DNA of 64,000 nt from CAZHMN01 sp964533705 (GCA_964533705.1 CAZHMN010000001.1:28866-92865); one strand, 5' to 3'. Positions 1 through 9,211 are shown, counted from the first letter of the stretch. Made by a program: numbers and translations. Notes: generated by a model from the letters alone, not told the origin.

Positions 1-632
1 AAATCGATAATGGCTAAAATAAACAGGACAAAAACCGTATAAAATCCGACTTTCACAGCCCCCCTGCAGATCCAGAAAAAAATCACCCAGGGAGTATGAT
101 CCATCAGTGGGATCATCTCATCAGCCAGACTGGCGACCACAAGATATCCAACCCAGCCGACAATGATGATCTTTAGAATGTTCTTAATCAATTCGAATAG
201 GGACCTTTTGGAAAATAATTTCTTGATGCCCTGAGCCGGATTTAATTTGCTCGGCTTGGGTTTTATGGCTTTCAGCGTGAATAGAAAACCGAATTGAAGC
301 ACATTAGCGGCGATCCCCACCAAAACGATAGGTAACATAACCGGCGCCAAAATCAATATAAAGACCTTAAATCCGCTAAATAAATAGCCCTGCAAAAGAT
401 CCGGTGCCAACTGAATTTGCCCTATCTGGCTGAAGAGAAAGCGATCCACTTCGCACATGCGCGACATCATGGCGCCTCCGAATAGGGTCAACGTCACTAA
501 TCCGGTGAGCAGGATGACGGCGGAATTGATCTCCATGGATTTGGCGACATTGCCTTCCTTGCGCGTTTCCGACTTCCGCTTCGAGGTTGGCTCTTCGGTT
601 TTCTCTTGAAAGGATTCCTTCGACTCAGCCAT
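1..632 (-). CDS. flhB: FlhB, flagellar export-gate switch protein (C-terminus off window)
   Basis: FlhB is the inner-membrane component of the flagellar type III export gate that switches substrate specificity from rod/hook to filament. The reading frame begins at the ATG at 632 (MAESKESFQEKTEEPTSKRK) and stays open to the window edge, giving about 210 residues. The charged cytosolic N-terminus (TSKRKSETRKEGNVAKS) is typical of FlhB and is followed by hydrophobic membrane segments. The autocleavage NPTH site and the cytosolic C-terminal domain lie outside the window. It follows fliR by about 50 bases on the same strand, the usual fliP-Q-R-flhB order. Family assignment is firm; completeness cannot be judged. 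Confidence 0.93.
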   Translation of the reverse strand, partial: MAESKESFQEKTEEPTSKRKSETRKEGNVAKSMEINSAVILLTGLVTLTLFGGAMMSRMCEVDRFLFSQIGQIQLAPDLLQGYLFSGFKVFILILAPVMLPIVLVGIAANVLQFGFLFTLKAIKPKPSKLNPAQGIKKLFSKRSLFELIKNILKIIIVGWVGYLVVASLADEMIPLMDHTPWVIFFWICRGAVKVGFYTVFVLFILAIID

Positions 633-681
633 AGATCAGTGCATTTAGCTTTCTAATACCGTGTTCTTACATTCACGCCCG

Positions 682-1467
682 TCAGGGACCGATCAGTCCG
701 ATAAACCGAATCCAATCATTCTGGAAATTGCCCCAGAGCAGCTCTAAAACATAAACGAACAAGGGCCAGGAGAGCGCCAAGGCCAGCAACCCCACCCCGA
801 TTTTCAACGGAAATCCCACGATGAATACGTTCATCTGAGGAACGGTTCGAGCCACAATTCCCAAGGCCACTTCGGATAAGAACAGCGCCGCCATGACCGG
901 CGCGGCGATCTTCACTCCAGCGACGAAAAGATCCCCCATCAGCTTGACGAAGACGACGACCAATTCTGAGGGGAGCTGTAATCCGCCGACAGGAACGGTA
1001 TGGAAGGTCCTCTGCAAGCCAGAGAGTAAAAAATGGTGCCCGTTAAAACTGAGAAAGATGAGCATTGCGAAGAGATACTGAAGTTGCGCGATAATGGATA
1101 CCTGCGATTCGGTCTGCGGGTCAACGACGCTGACGATACCGAAACCAATCTGGATGCCCAGATACTGGCCGGAAAGCTGGACGCCGTAAAAAATAAAGTG
1201 GGTAACCATGCCGACCAAAATCCCCGTCACGATCTCGGGTAGAGCCAGAGCGATGAACAGGATCAAACCCGAATTGGCCCCATGCAGCACGGCTGGATTC
1301 TTAACCCCGGGCAAAATCAAAAAGGATATGACCGCCGCCAGTCCAACCTTGATGGTGACGCTCACGCCCTTATAACCGAAAACCGGCATAACGGCCAGGG
1401 CCATGATGATTCTGATAAACACCAGTGCCCACAGTAGCGCTTGATCCAATAACGGAGCTAAATTCAT
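682..1467 (-). CDS. fliR: FliR, flagellar export-gate membrane protein
   Basis: FliR forms part of the FliPQR export gate in the inner membrane. The 261-residue product is almost entirely hydrophobic, with about six membrane segments, and has FliR-typical stretches such as ALPEIVTGILVGMVTHFIFY and the C-terminal region with VGFPLKIGVGLL. Its ATG overlaps the TGA of the upstream hybrid kinase gene (ATGA, 1464-1467), so it is probably translationally coupled to that kinase rather than directly to fliQ. It is followed by flhB. Length matches the family (about 255-265). Confidence 0.95.
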   Translation of the reverse strand: MNLAPLLDQALLWALVFIRIIMALAVMPVFGYKGVSVTIKVGLAAVISFLILPGVKNPAVLHGANSGLILFIALALPEIVTGILVGMVTHFIFYGVQLSGQYLGIQIGFGIVSVVDPQTESQVSIIAQLQYLFAMLIFLSFNGHHFLLSGLQRTFHTVPVGGLQLPSELVVVFVKLMGDLFVAGVKIAAPVMAALFLSEVALGIVARTVPQMNVFIVGFPLKIGVGLLALALSWPLFVYVLELLWGNFQNDWIRFIGLIGP

Positions 1468-3269
1468 CCTACCAGCACAGTTTCTTCCGAACGTTCTTCC
1501 TCTGAAGCACCTTGGGGCCCTTCTATTGGGAGGTGAATCCTGAAAGTAGAGCCCTTTCCAACTTCGCTTTTAACCTCGATGCTACCACCATGCCTTTCAA
1601 TAATGCTATAGCTTATGGAAAGCCCCAAACCGGTGCCCTTCCCGCACTCCTTTGTGGTAAAAAACGGCTCAAAAATCTTGGGCAGATTTTCTGGATCTAT
1701 CCCGGAACCGTTATCTCCGATTTCAACGATGACTTCGCCGTCTTGTTGAAGAGTTCGCACCGTGATTTTGCCTTCCTCCTCGATGGCTTGAGAGGCGTTG
1801 ACCAACAGATTCATGATGACCTGGTTAATCTGCTGTGGATAACATTTTACCGGTGGAAGTTCGGCTAATTCTTCTATGACTTCAGCTTTATATTTCAGTT
1901 CATTCCAGACGATATTCAGGGTGGATTTGATTCCCTTATTCAGGTCGTAGGGGAGCAGGTCTTCTCGATCCTGGTAGGAAAAGCTCTTCAGATCGTGAAC
2001 AATGGTTTTTACCCTTTCGGTCCCCTCCAGAGACTCATCAATGACGGAAGCCACGTCGTCTAAAATAAAATCTATCTTCTTATTGCGTTTCAACCTGGCC
2101 AATTCTTCGATTGAAGCCGAATCCCCACCGGACAGAACGCGATCCACGCCATGGGAATAGTCCTTGATATTCTTCATGTATTTTTTCAGGGTATTTAGAT
2201 TGGAATTAACGAAGCCGATGGGATTATTGATCTCGTGGGCGACGCCGGCGGAAAGCTGACCCAGGGAAGCCATTTTCTCTGCCTGCAATAGTTGTACCTG
2301 AGCTTCCTTCAACTGCTGCAGAGCCTTCTCAAGCCTTATATTCTGTCCCATGAGCTCTTTGGTGCGTTCTTCGACTCGTTTCTCCAGATTCTGGGCGTAC
2401 TCTTCCAGCTTGGCTTGCATGGCCAGCCGTTCGGTGATGTCCTTACCGATCCAGATGTAGCCGGTTATCTTTTCTTCCTCATTCTTAATGGGTGTAACGG
2501 TTAAAGTGATGGGAATTTCATCATTATTGCGATTGACGATTGTCTGGGATTTGTCTATCATTCCATCTTTCAGGAATTCATCCAAATCCTCAGGCTTCCC
2601 ATCCTTGCTCAGGCCGGAGAGAAACAGGATGGGTTTCTTCCCCTCGACTTCCGTGCGATCATACCCGAACAGCCGTTCTGCCCCGCTGTTGAACAGCGTG
2701 ATTTCCCCCTTATCATCGGTGGCGATAATGAAGTACTCGGTGGAGCTTTCCAGCACGGAGTGCAGGAATTTCTGCGTTCTTAATAGTTCCGAAGAGCGTT
2801 CTTCAACCCGCTTCTCCAATTCCATCTGGTAATTGAGACTGGCCAGGGTGAGCTTCTTCTTTTCGATCGCCTTGGCGACGGCGATGAAGAGCTCCTCGAT
2901 ATTGGTGGGCTTCTTCAAGTAATCGTAAGCCCCCTTCTTCAAGGCCTCCACCGCGGTATCGTTCGACCCGAATCCGGTCAGTACCAATACCTGGCAGTTG
3001 GGATCAAGGTTCTTGATATGCTCCAGCAATTCAATTCCACTCAAACCCGGCATCATCAGATCGGTGATGACGATGTCGAATTCGCCCTCTTCAGCGAAGA
3101 GTTTCAAACCCTCTTCGCTGCTCAGCGCGGAACGGGTGGAGTAGCCCTCAAATTGCAGCGCTTGCTCGAGGACGTTAACGATATTGGGATCATCATCAAT
3201 GATGAGGATCTTGTGGTTTAGCGCACCCGCGATCAGTGGATCCTTGGTCATGTTTCTCTTTGTAGCCAT
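1464..3269 (-). CDS. Hybrid sensor kinase (receiver-PAS-histidine kinase) inside the flagellar operon
   Basis: A 601-residue soluble signalling protein. Residues about 20-135 form a response-regulator receiver domain (acidic pocket D25-D27, phospho-acceptor D70 in TDLMMPG, K120). A coiled coil follows, then a PAS domain at about 165-285, a second coiled coil (LEKRVEERTKEL), and a histidine kinase core with the phospho-His H345 in AGVAHEINNP. The N box is near N491 and the G boxes are DNGSGI and GKGTGLGL. No transmembrane segment or signal peptide is visible, so it should act in the cytosol. It sits between fliQ (47 bases upstream) and fliR (4-base overlap), an unusual place for a kinase. Its output partner is not evident; it may couple flagellar assembly or motility to a redox or ligand signal, but that is inference. 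Confidence 0.88.
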   Translation of the reverse strand: MATKRNMTKDPLIAGALNHKILIIDDDPNIVNVLEQALQFEGYSTRSALSSEEGLKLFAEEGEFDIVITDLMMPGLSGIELLEHIKNLDPNCQVLVLTGFGSNDTAVEALKKGAYDYLKKPTNIEELFIAVAKAIEKKKLTLASLNYQMELEKRVEERSSELLRTQKFLHSVLESSTEYFIIATDDKGEITLFNSGAERLFGYDRTEVEGKKPILFLSGLSKDGKPEDLDEFLKDGMIDKSQTIVNRNNDEIPITLTVTPIKNEEEKITGYIWIGKDITERLAMQAKLEEYAQNLEKRVEERTKELMGQNIRLEKALQQLKEAQVQLLQAEKMASLGQLSAGVAHEINNPIGFVNSNLNTLKKYMKNIKDYSHGVDRVLSGGDSASIEELARLKRNKKIDFILDDVASVIDESLEGTERVKTIVHDLKSFSYQDREDLLPYDLNKGIKSTLNIVWNELKYKAEVIEELAELPPVKCYPQQINQVIMNLLVNASQAIEEEGKITVRTLQQDGEVIVEIGDNGSGIDPENLPKIFEPFFTTKECGKGTGLGLSISYSIIERHGGSIEVKSEVGKGSTFRIHLPIEGPQGASEEERSEETVLVG

Positions 3270-3316
3270 TTACCCTGTTAACGATTTAGGTTGTCTCTGG
3301 TCAATTAGGTGAAATT

Positions 3317-3583
3317 TCAATGAATTAATGAGATCAAGCCGAACGTTTCCGTGGTGTAGCTGAGGAGTACGTTTATGATCCAGGGCAATGCCAGAATAGC
3401 TACCGTGACGACGGCCAGGATTTTCGGAATAAACGTCAGCGTCATCTCCTGAATCTGCGTTACGGATTGAAAGAGAGAGACCGAAATACCCACAACTAGA
3501 CCAGCTATGAGCATCGGAGCTGCCACGAACAGTGCAGTCCATACGGCATTCTTGCAGATTTCAATGGCCATTTGCTGTGTCAT
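3317..3583 (-). CDS. fliQ: FliQ, flagellar export-gate membrane protein
   Basis: FliQ is the small two-helix component of the FliPQR gate. The frame opens further upstream, but the ATG at 3583 (MTQQMAIEICKNAVW) gives the usual FliQ length of 88 residues and overlaps the fliP stop codon by 4 bases (ATGA). Two hydrophobic segments (ALFVAAPMLIAGLVVGISVS and a second with ILAVVTVAILALPWI) flank the conserved cytosolic loop LFQSVTQIQEMTLTFIPK, which identifies the family. Confidence 0.94.
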   Translation of the reverse strand: MTQQMAIEICKNAVWTALFVAAPMLIAGLVVGISVSLFQSVTQIQEMTLTFIPKILAVVTVAILALPWIINVLLSYTTETFGLISLIH

Positions 3584-4344
3584 GGAACCCCCATAAAACT
3601 CTGGACTACCGATTGAATTATCAAGTACCAACCGTCCACCAAAACGAAGAGGAGGAGTTTAAAAGGCAGACTGACCATGATCGGTGGGAGCATTAACATT
3701 CCCATGGACATCAATACCGAGGCGATGACCATGTCAATGATGAGGAAGGGTAGATAGAGCAGAAACCCGATCTGAAAACCGATGCGCAACTCGCTGATAA
3801 TGAAGCCCGGTATAACGACTTTCAAGGGAAGATCCTGGGCTGTTTGGGGTTTTTGCAGATCAGCCATGCTGACGAATAGAGCCAGGTCTTTTTCGCGCGT
3901 CTGAGCCAGCATGAATTTCTTGATTTCATTACCCGCCTTATCCAATGCCTCCATTGTGTTTATTTCCTGATTCTGGAGTGGCAGCCAACTCTCATCGTAA
4001 ATGCGATTGATGGTCGGACTCATAATGAAAAAGGTCAAGAACAAAGCCAAACCGATCACCACCTGATTGGGCGGTACTGATTGGGTGGCCATCGCCTGAC
4101 GCAGAAAATGGAGCACGATGATGATACGGGTAAATGAGGTCATCATCACGACAATGGAGGGTGCCAGAGCCAGGATGGTGAACATCAGGAGAACCTGAAT
4201 CGTCACGGCCAGGTCTTGGGGATTGGCTGCCTGATCCACGCCAATTGTTATTTTCGGCAGCACGGTTTGCGCCTGAGCCGGATGAATCAGCAACAAAACA
4301 CCAAGGACCAAAAAAACCAGTCGAATGGCCCTCGCGGACTTCAT
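3580..4344 (-). CDS. fliP: FliP, flagellar export-gate membrane protein
   Basis: FliP is the core pore-forming subunit of the flagellar export gate. The start is placed at the ATG at 4344 (MKSARAIRLVFLVL), which begins a cleavable signal peptide ending near AQAQ, as in other FliP proteins; the open frame upstream is not FliP-like. The 254 residues contain the signature blocks PSIVVMMTSFTRIIIVLHF and GLALFLTFFIM, and a C-terminal half with IGFLLYLPFLIIDMVIASVL followed by MGMLMLPP. The stop overlaps the fliQ start. A 150-base gap separates it from the fapA gene upstream. Confidence 0.95.
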   Translation of the reverse strand: MKSARAIRLVFLVLGVLLLIHPAQAQTVLPKITIGVDQAANPQDLAVTIQVLLMFTILALAPSIVVMMTSFTRIIIVLHFLRQAMATQSVPPNQVVIGLALFLTFFIMSPTINRIYDESWLPLQNQEINTMEALDKAGNEIKKFMLAQTREKDLALFVSMADLQKPQTAQDLPLKVVIPGFIISELRIGFQIGFLLYLPFLIIDMVIASVLMSMGMLMLPPIMVSLPFKLLLFVLVDGWYLIIQSVVQSFMGVP

Positions 4345-4494
4345 ACGGGGACGGTTCTGGTCAGATCGCCAAAATTCTATATTGCGGAATTCCCGACTCA
4401 AAAGTTGACTCCTGATAGCGAGAACAGAAGGCCTGTTGCACAAGCTTCAATGCGGGTTTCAGAAAGTAATTGCTTTTCTTCGCCTGGTAAATTT

Positions 4495-5910
4495 TCAGAT
4501 TGAAGCAAGACTCTTATCGGAAACATCAACCACCTCGAAGCCAAGCCGCTCAAATGTAGCCTTATTTGATTCATCCAGCACCTTCAATTCTGCACCACCG
4601 ATGATGATCTCCGCTCCAGGATACACCTTTCGCATGACAATAATGTTACCCAAGCCCACTCTGGAAACTTCAAGCTTGGTGATCTCAGCTCTTAGAGTTT
4701 CCTCTGTCTTATTGAGCTCGTAAAGCTGATCCTGATAATTCTGAATTTTCGCCAGAAGCCGGGGATCGTTTTCCGGATTCTCAACTTTCTGATGCTGGAG
4801 AATGGATAAAGCTCTTTTGACTTTTTCGATCTGCTCCTTGCACGCATCAAGCTGTTCAGTCAATGAATTGTGCTTGTTGTCAAATTCTGTAGTATCACCC
4901 ACGATTTCAACCGTCGTCGTCGTACACTGGGCATTTCCAAGCACTTTTACGGCGATCTCATTCATAGCCCGCAAATGTCCGCCAATAACGGTCCCGCAGC
5001 CCGTGGAAAGCTCAATTCGATCCCCGGCGGTAATCCATGCATTGATGCTGGACTCTCCAATGTTAACAGATCCCTCAGCCTCTATGGACTGATTTTCGAC
5101 GAATTTGAGATAGACGTCTCCTTTCGCCCGAATCACCCCGCGCCCGGATCCATTAAATCCACCTTTAATCAAAACATCACCTTCTGCTTCCAAATATGCG
5201 TCTTCCACTACTCCGGTGACTTCAATTTTACCACCCGATTTAACCGTAAAGCCTGATATGATATCTCCGTGAACGACGACGTCCCCCTGAAAATCCACAT
5301 TTCCGGTGCCGAAATTTACACCATCCTTCAACAATAAGCTACTCTCCACGTGCACTAATCCACCCCGCAGAGAAACCGACCCTGATATCGCCGCCCGCAG
5401 CTCGGTGTCATCACCCTCGGGAAAATAGGTGTTCAGCCCGGCCTTTATGAAAACCTCTTGACCATCTCTGCCCGGCAGAGTATCACCCCGAACCGTCATC
5501 CCGGGTTTTCCCTTTTGAGCAGGGATTCTTTTGGCCAATGGTGTATCTTTTTTTATGAAACTTACCAGACCAATCTCGCGATAGTCCACCCTGCCGTCTT
5601 CCAGCTCCTTGGGGCGAGGTTTCTGCTCCGTATTAAATAGATATTCCACGTGACCGTCTTCACCATTTATGGCCTCAATGCCATAGGCTACAGCGGTCTT
5701 CTCCCCCCATTTTTTTTCGGCGATTATCGCTTTGACGGCCTCTTCGTCGATTCCCAAGATGACACCCGCCTTGGACAGTGCCGTGAGAATATCCTCAGTT
5801 GTCAGTCGAACCGCAGAATCCTTAAGCTCTCCGTGGGGCTTAACGCGAACGGTTACAAATGCCTTCATCCCTGAAGGGCTCAGCTCTACTTTGACTACTG
5901 CATTCGGCAT
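4495..5910 (-). CDS. fapA: FapA-family (DUF342) polymer-binding protein, flagellar-operon copy
   Basis: A 471-residue member of the FapA/DUF342 family. An N-terminal alpha/beta region (1-170) leads into a repetitive beta-helix built from short Gly-rich strands such as FQGDVVVHGDIISGFTVKSG and EAEGDVLIKGGFNGSG. A coiled coil follows (about 355-415, LTEQLDACKEQIEKVKRAL), then a short beta-rich end (KVYPGAEIIIGGAELKVLDE). The family is widespread near flagellar and chemotaxis genes and is thought to bind or sense polymers or surfaces; its biochemical role is poorly defined. Here it lies between fliO and fliP, which are usually adjacent. About 210 bases without a recognised gene separate it from fliO. 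A second, longer paralogue is encoded at 57313-59115. Confidence 0.87.
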   Translation of the reverse strand: MPNAVVKVELSPSGMKAFVTVRVKPHGELKDSAVRLTTEDILTALSKAGVILGIDEEAVKAIIAEKKWGEKTAVAYGIEAINGEDGHVEYLFNTEQKPRPKELEDGRVDYREIGLVSFIKKDTPLAKRIPAQKGKPGMTVRGDTLPGRDGQEVFIKAGLNTYFPEGDDTELRAAISGSVSLRGGLVHVESSLLLKDGVNFGTGNVDFQGDVVVHGDIISGFTVKSGGKIEVTGVVEDAYLEAEGDVLIKGGFNGSGRGVIRAKGDVYLKFVENQSIEAEGSVNIGESSINAWITAGDRIELSTGCGTVIGGHLRAMNEIAVKVLGNAQCTTTTVEIVGDTTEFDNKHNSLTEQLDACKEQIEKVKRALSILQHQKVENPENDPRLLAKIQNYQDQLYELNKTEETLRAEITKLEVSRVGLGNIIVMRKVYPGAEIIIGGAELKVLDESNKATFERLGFEVVDVSDKSLASI

Positions 5911-6120
5911 GACAACGTCCTTCGGGCCCCAACTAAATGATTTCTAAGAGCTCCCGGTAAGTCATTCATGGAGCTCATTCGAGAACGCAAGCTTCACCAC
6001 AAGCTATGTCTATTTAAAATAGCATTCTCCCCCGAGCACAGATTCCCTTCCCGCTCAGCAACATGCTGCCGTGGGCTTCCCGCGATGGAAAACGTTCCTC
6101 TTTGTGAAAGCAGAAGATCA

Positions 6121-6483
6121 TCATTTCCCACGCGCATTTGAGCCGAAGTCCTTTAAAAGGGTTACCCCATTTTCGGATGTTCCGATCAGGATCTTCTCAC
6201 CCTCTACTTCGAGCAAGTGTATGGATCTCTTTGGGCCCAGCGCCTTGACGGAAAGAATGCGAATATCGTCTCCTTTGGATGCTCCCTGGGGCAAAAAATG
6301 CAGGTAACGCCGCGCCGCCCAGGCAGCGACTAAGACCAACGCCAGGACGAGAATCAACGCTCCTAAGGTCTTTAGCGAAGAAGCGAATAAATTGGGCCCC
6401 TGATCGCCCTCACCGGCGAGAGCTTGTGTCGAAGCACATACCAGGAAAACGGCTACTGCTGAAGTTTTTCTCAGATGTTTCAT
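6121..6483 (-). CDS. fliO: FliO, flagellar export-gate assembly protein
   Basis: FliO is a small bitopic membrane protein that helps assemble the FliP ring. The 120-residue product has an N-terminal signal sequence (to about ALAG, residue 24), one membrane helix (TLGALILVLALVLVAAWAAR) and a short cytosolic domain with the typical DIRILSVKALGPKRSIHLLE block. Its ATG overlaps the stop of the fliN gene by 4 bases. Identification rests on this architecture and on position between fliN and fliP, since the family is weakly conserved. Confidence 0.88.
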   Translation of the reverse strand: MKHLRKTSAVAVFLVCASTQALAGEGDQGPNLFASSLKTLGALILVLALVLVAAWAARRYLHFLPQGASKGDDIRILSVKALGPKRSIHLLEVEGEKILIGTSENGVTLLKDFGSNARGK

Positions 6484-7445
6484 TTCAGTGTGCGAATGCG
6501 ATCTTCGACCCTCACGAGATCGGTGATGCGTATACCGAAGTTCTCATCAATCACGACCACTTCACCCTGAGCGAACTTTTTGTCATTGATGTAGAGATCA
6601 ACAGGTTCACCTGAAAGCTTGTTTAATTCCACGATCGACCCGGGACTTAACTCCAGAATGTCCCGGATGAACATGGAAGTGCGCCCCAGCTCGATAATCA
6701 CGGGCAGCTCCAGATCCATGAGCGCGTCGATCTGTTGTGGTGAATGAGAACCGCCGCCATCTGTGGCGCCAAAGTCTTCGAAGCGAGCCGGGCGAACCTC
6801 TGGAGCTGCATCGCCGTCAAGATTTTCCATCTTATCCATTTCCTCATCAAGTACGGCAGGCGGAGGGCGATCCTCGAACGTACCACTGCCTTCATCTGCA
6901 TATTTCCCCAGATCATCCACCGTTTGCGAGGAAAGCAGCAGAGTCATCTTTGATTCATCAGACCCTTCAACTTTTACGACAAGATCGGCTCTGAAGCAGG
7001 ATATCCACTTATCAATATGATCTACCACCGATCCCAACTTCGCTTCAACCGGTTCCAGCTTAACGGGTGAGCCACACCGCTCGGTGAGATACTGGCACAG
7101 CGCCCCGTCCAGTTGATTCAGCAACTCGGCGACAGGGTCAAGATGCTTTTCAGGTGAAAACTCTGCCTCACCTTCACCCTCGAGTACTAAATTCCCCCAG
7201 ACAGCTGCCGTATCGGGGCTGACGAGAAAAGCGATCTCATCAGAAAGACCTTCTGCGAACCTCGCTGTGGCGATGACCAGTTCTTCGGAGTAATCAGACT
7301 GAAGTTCTTCCGAATCGACCGGATGGAGTTCTCCCATCTGCACTTCTGTCGGGCGCTTGAAGGTTGTCTCCAAAGCAGCGCCAAGACTCCCCATAGCGGG
7401 CTCTAACACCCTGATCTGGTCTTCCATTAAACTTTGCTTATTCAC
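6480..7445 (-). CDS. fliN: FliN/FliY-type motor switch protein with CheC-like N-terminal domain
   Basis: The last 80 residues form a FliN/SpoA C-ring domain (DLELPVIIELGRTSMFIRDI through NFGIRITDLVRVEDRIRT). The first ~190 residues resemble the CheC/FliY phosphatase fold and contain D103-x3-E107-x2-N110 (DPVAELLN), matching the CheC-type catalytic signature. A Pro/Glu-rich linker joins the two. At about 321 residues it is far longer than plain FliN (about 130) and close to Bacillus FliY. It should lie in the C-ring and may dephosphorylate CheY-P. The start is placed at GTG 7445 behind a GGGAGGT Shine-Dalgarno; GTG 7457 is possible. It follows fliM after about 120 bases. Confidence 0.9.
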   Translation of the reverse strand: MNKQSLMEDQIRVLEPAMGSLGAALETTFKRPTEVQMGELHPVDSEELQSDYSEELVIATARFAEGLSDEIAFLVSPDTAAVWGNLVLEGEGEAEFSPEKHLDPVAELLNQLDGALCQYLTERCGSPVKLEPVEAKLGSVVDHIDKWISCFRADLVVKVEGSDESKMTLLLSSQTVDDLGKYADEGSGTFEDRPPPAVLDEEMDKMENLDGDAAPEVRPARFEDFGATDGGGSHSPQQIDALMDLELPVIIELGRTSMFIRDILELSPGSIVELNKLSGEPVDLYINDKKFAQGEVVVIDENFGIRITDLVRVEDRIRTLK

Positions 7446-7564
7446 GTTACCTCCCACTTGTTCGTGGGTTGCACTTCTATTTAGTTATTACCTAAAACGT
7501 AGATTGCATAATCCCGATGGTCATCCTGGCAAAAATAATGGTTACCCGGATGAAGCCAGTTGTA

Positions 7565-8557
7565 TCATTGGTAAAAAACTTGATCCAAGGCAGAAACAAT
7601 CCGGGTGATTCGTACAGCGCGCCGACGCCCTCTTTTCCCCGGTACCGCCATAAACTTCACTTTCCCACCCACTAAAACGGCTAATTCATCTTCGGTCTTC
7701 GCCTCTATCTTGATAACGTCATCACGCTGAAAGGAAAGAAAATCGCGGATGGTGATGCGAGCTTTGGCTAATTGAGCCACCACCGGCAGCCGAGCGGCTT
7801 TCAAACTCTGGTTCAGCACGACCCGATCACTTTCTTCAAGCTTTCTCGGAGCACCAATAACAGCCTGGCTGGAAAGTTTATGCAAAATCGGCTCTAAAAT
7901 GTAGTAGGGAATGCATACGTTCATCTGATAGCTCAGGCCCTTGACTTTTACTTCAATGAAAATGACCGCTATCGTATCGGATGAACGGGCGATTTGAACG
8001 AACTGCGGATCGGTCTCGAATGAATGATACTTACATTTAATATCAACCGCCTGACTCCAGACCTCATTTAAAATCTCAATCATATTATTGATGATATTCC
8101 GCACTACGTTTTGCTCGATAATCGTAATTTCCCTGGGCTCCATCTCCGTCTCTCCGGCTCCCCCCAGAAGGCGATCAACAAGAAAAAGGAGCAGCGCGGG
8201 CGACAGTTCCATAATCAATTTGCCGTCCAGAGTTTCACTGTGGAGAACGTATATGGAAGCCGGGGTGGAGAGGGACATGGTGTATTCGGAATAGGTAACC
8301 TGGTCAATGGAGAGCAGGTTAATATCAACCATAGCCCGCAGGACGGTGGAGAGATAGGTGGCCAAAAGCCTGGAGAAGTTCTCGTGGATGGTCCGCAGAG
8401 ATCGGATCTGATCTTTTGAAATCCGGTCGGGGTGCTTGAAATCGTAAACGTGAAAATCTCTGCCGTTTTCGACTGCGTCAGCAGCATCGAATTCTGACGT
8501 TTTCGAGACGTTGGAAAGCAGCGCCTCGATCTCTTCTTGAGAGAGGATTTTATTCAT
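7565..8557 (-). CDS. fliM: FliM, flagellar motor switch protein
   Basis: FliM links FliG and FliN in the C-ring and receives CheY-P. The 330-residue protein begins with the CheY-P docking peptide (LSQEEIEALLSNV), followed by the middle domain (HPDRISKDQIRSLRTIHENF, the FliG-binding region) and a C-terminal SpoA/FliN-like domain (ARITIRDFLSFQRDDVIKIE). Length and motif order are normal for FliM. The intact N-terminal peptide implies a functioning chemotaxis pathway elsewhere in the genome. Confidence 0.97.
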   Translation of the reverse strand: MNKILSQEEIEALLSNVSKTSEFDAADAVENGRDFHVYDFKHPDRISKDQIRSLRTIHENFSRLLATYLSTVLRAMVDINLLSIDQVTYSEYTMSLSTPASIYVLHSETLDGKLIMELSPALLLFLVDRLLGGAGETEMEPREITIIEQNVVRNIINNMIEILNEVWSQAVDIKCKYHSFETDPQFVQIARSSDTIAVIFIEVKVKGLSYQMNVCIPYYILEPILHKLSSQAVIGAPRKLEESDRVVLNQSLKAARLPVVAQLAKARITIRDFLSFQRDDVIKIEAKTEDELAVLVGGKVKFMAVPGKRGRRRAVRITRIVSALDQVFYQ

Positions 8558-8624
8558 CGGTTCGCCCGTTTGGCCGATTGACTATGCGATGGACGGTCTG
8601 TAATTTCAGTCGTTCTGATCGGAT

Positions 8625-9104
8625 TTACTGGAAAACGTACTCCACGAAATAGAGCTTTTCAACCTTGCCTTCTTTCAGGTAGTAATTAATAGCCTTAAGC
8701 AGCGATTTTCGGATTTTTTCCCGGTAGCTGATGTCCGCCAGGATACCGATTTCCTGGCCCGCCAGCAGCGTAATCAGATTATCGCGAATCTGGGGATCTT
8801 TCATCGCCAATTCTTCTTGGACGGCTGCGCTATGGCATTCCAGCCCCAGAGTGACCATGAGATGGCGTCTTCCTCCCGAATTCGCCGGGTTGATAATCAG
8901 ATCCTTGATCATGTAGAAGCCATAACCGCTTCCCTCTCCACCGCCATGCTCACCGCCCTGCCCCTTATGACTGCTCGCCTCTGCGGCAGAAACCTCTTGG
9001 CTGTTAGGCGCGAAGAATAGCTTCTGGACCAAAACGCGCGAAGCGAACACCATGACGATCACCGCCACAACCGGAACGGCGATTTTCACGATTTTGTCCT
9101 TCAT
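8625..9104 (-). CDS. fliL: FliL, flagellar basal-body-associated protein
   Basis: FliL is a single-pass inner-membrane protein that surrounds or supports the stator. The ATG at 9104 (MKDKIVKIAVPV) is preferred because an AGG-containing ribosome site lies about 8 bases upstream; the ATG at 9119 lacks one. The protein has one N-terminal membrane helix (IVKIAVPVVAVIVMVFASRV), a Gly/His-rich linker (GGEHGGGEGSGYG) and a periplasmic stomatin-like domain ending in the common FliL pattern KVEKLYFVEYVFQ. It sits between flbD and fliM; motA/motB, often found just upstream of fliL in this type of operon, are absent. Confidence 0.9.
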   Translation of the reverse strand: MKDKIVKIAVPVVAVIVMVFASRVLVQKLFFAPNSQEVSAAEASSHKGQGGEHGGGEGSGYGFYMIKDLIINPANSGGRRHLMVTLGLECHSAAVQEELAMKDPQIRDNLITLLAGQEIGILADISYREKIRKSLLKAINYYLKEGKVEKLYFVEYVFQ

Positions 9105-9211
9105 TTGCTCAAACCTCATGACTGGTGAAGATGCTCAAGGCTTTGTCAGCTTGCTAATTTTGGCTGAAGGCATCGGTTGCTCTATTACAATCCAAGGCGC
9201 CGCCGAAAAAG

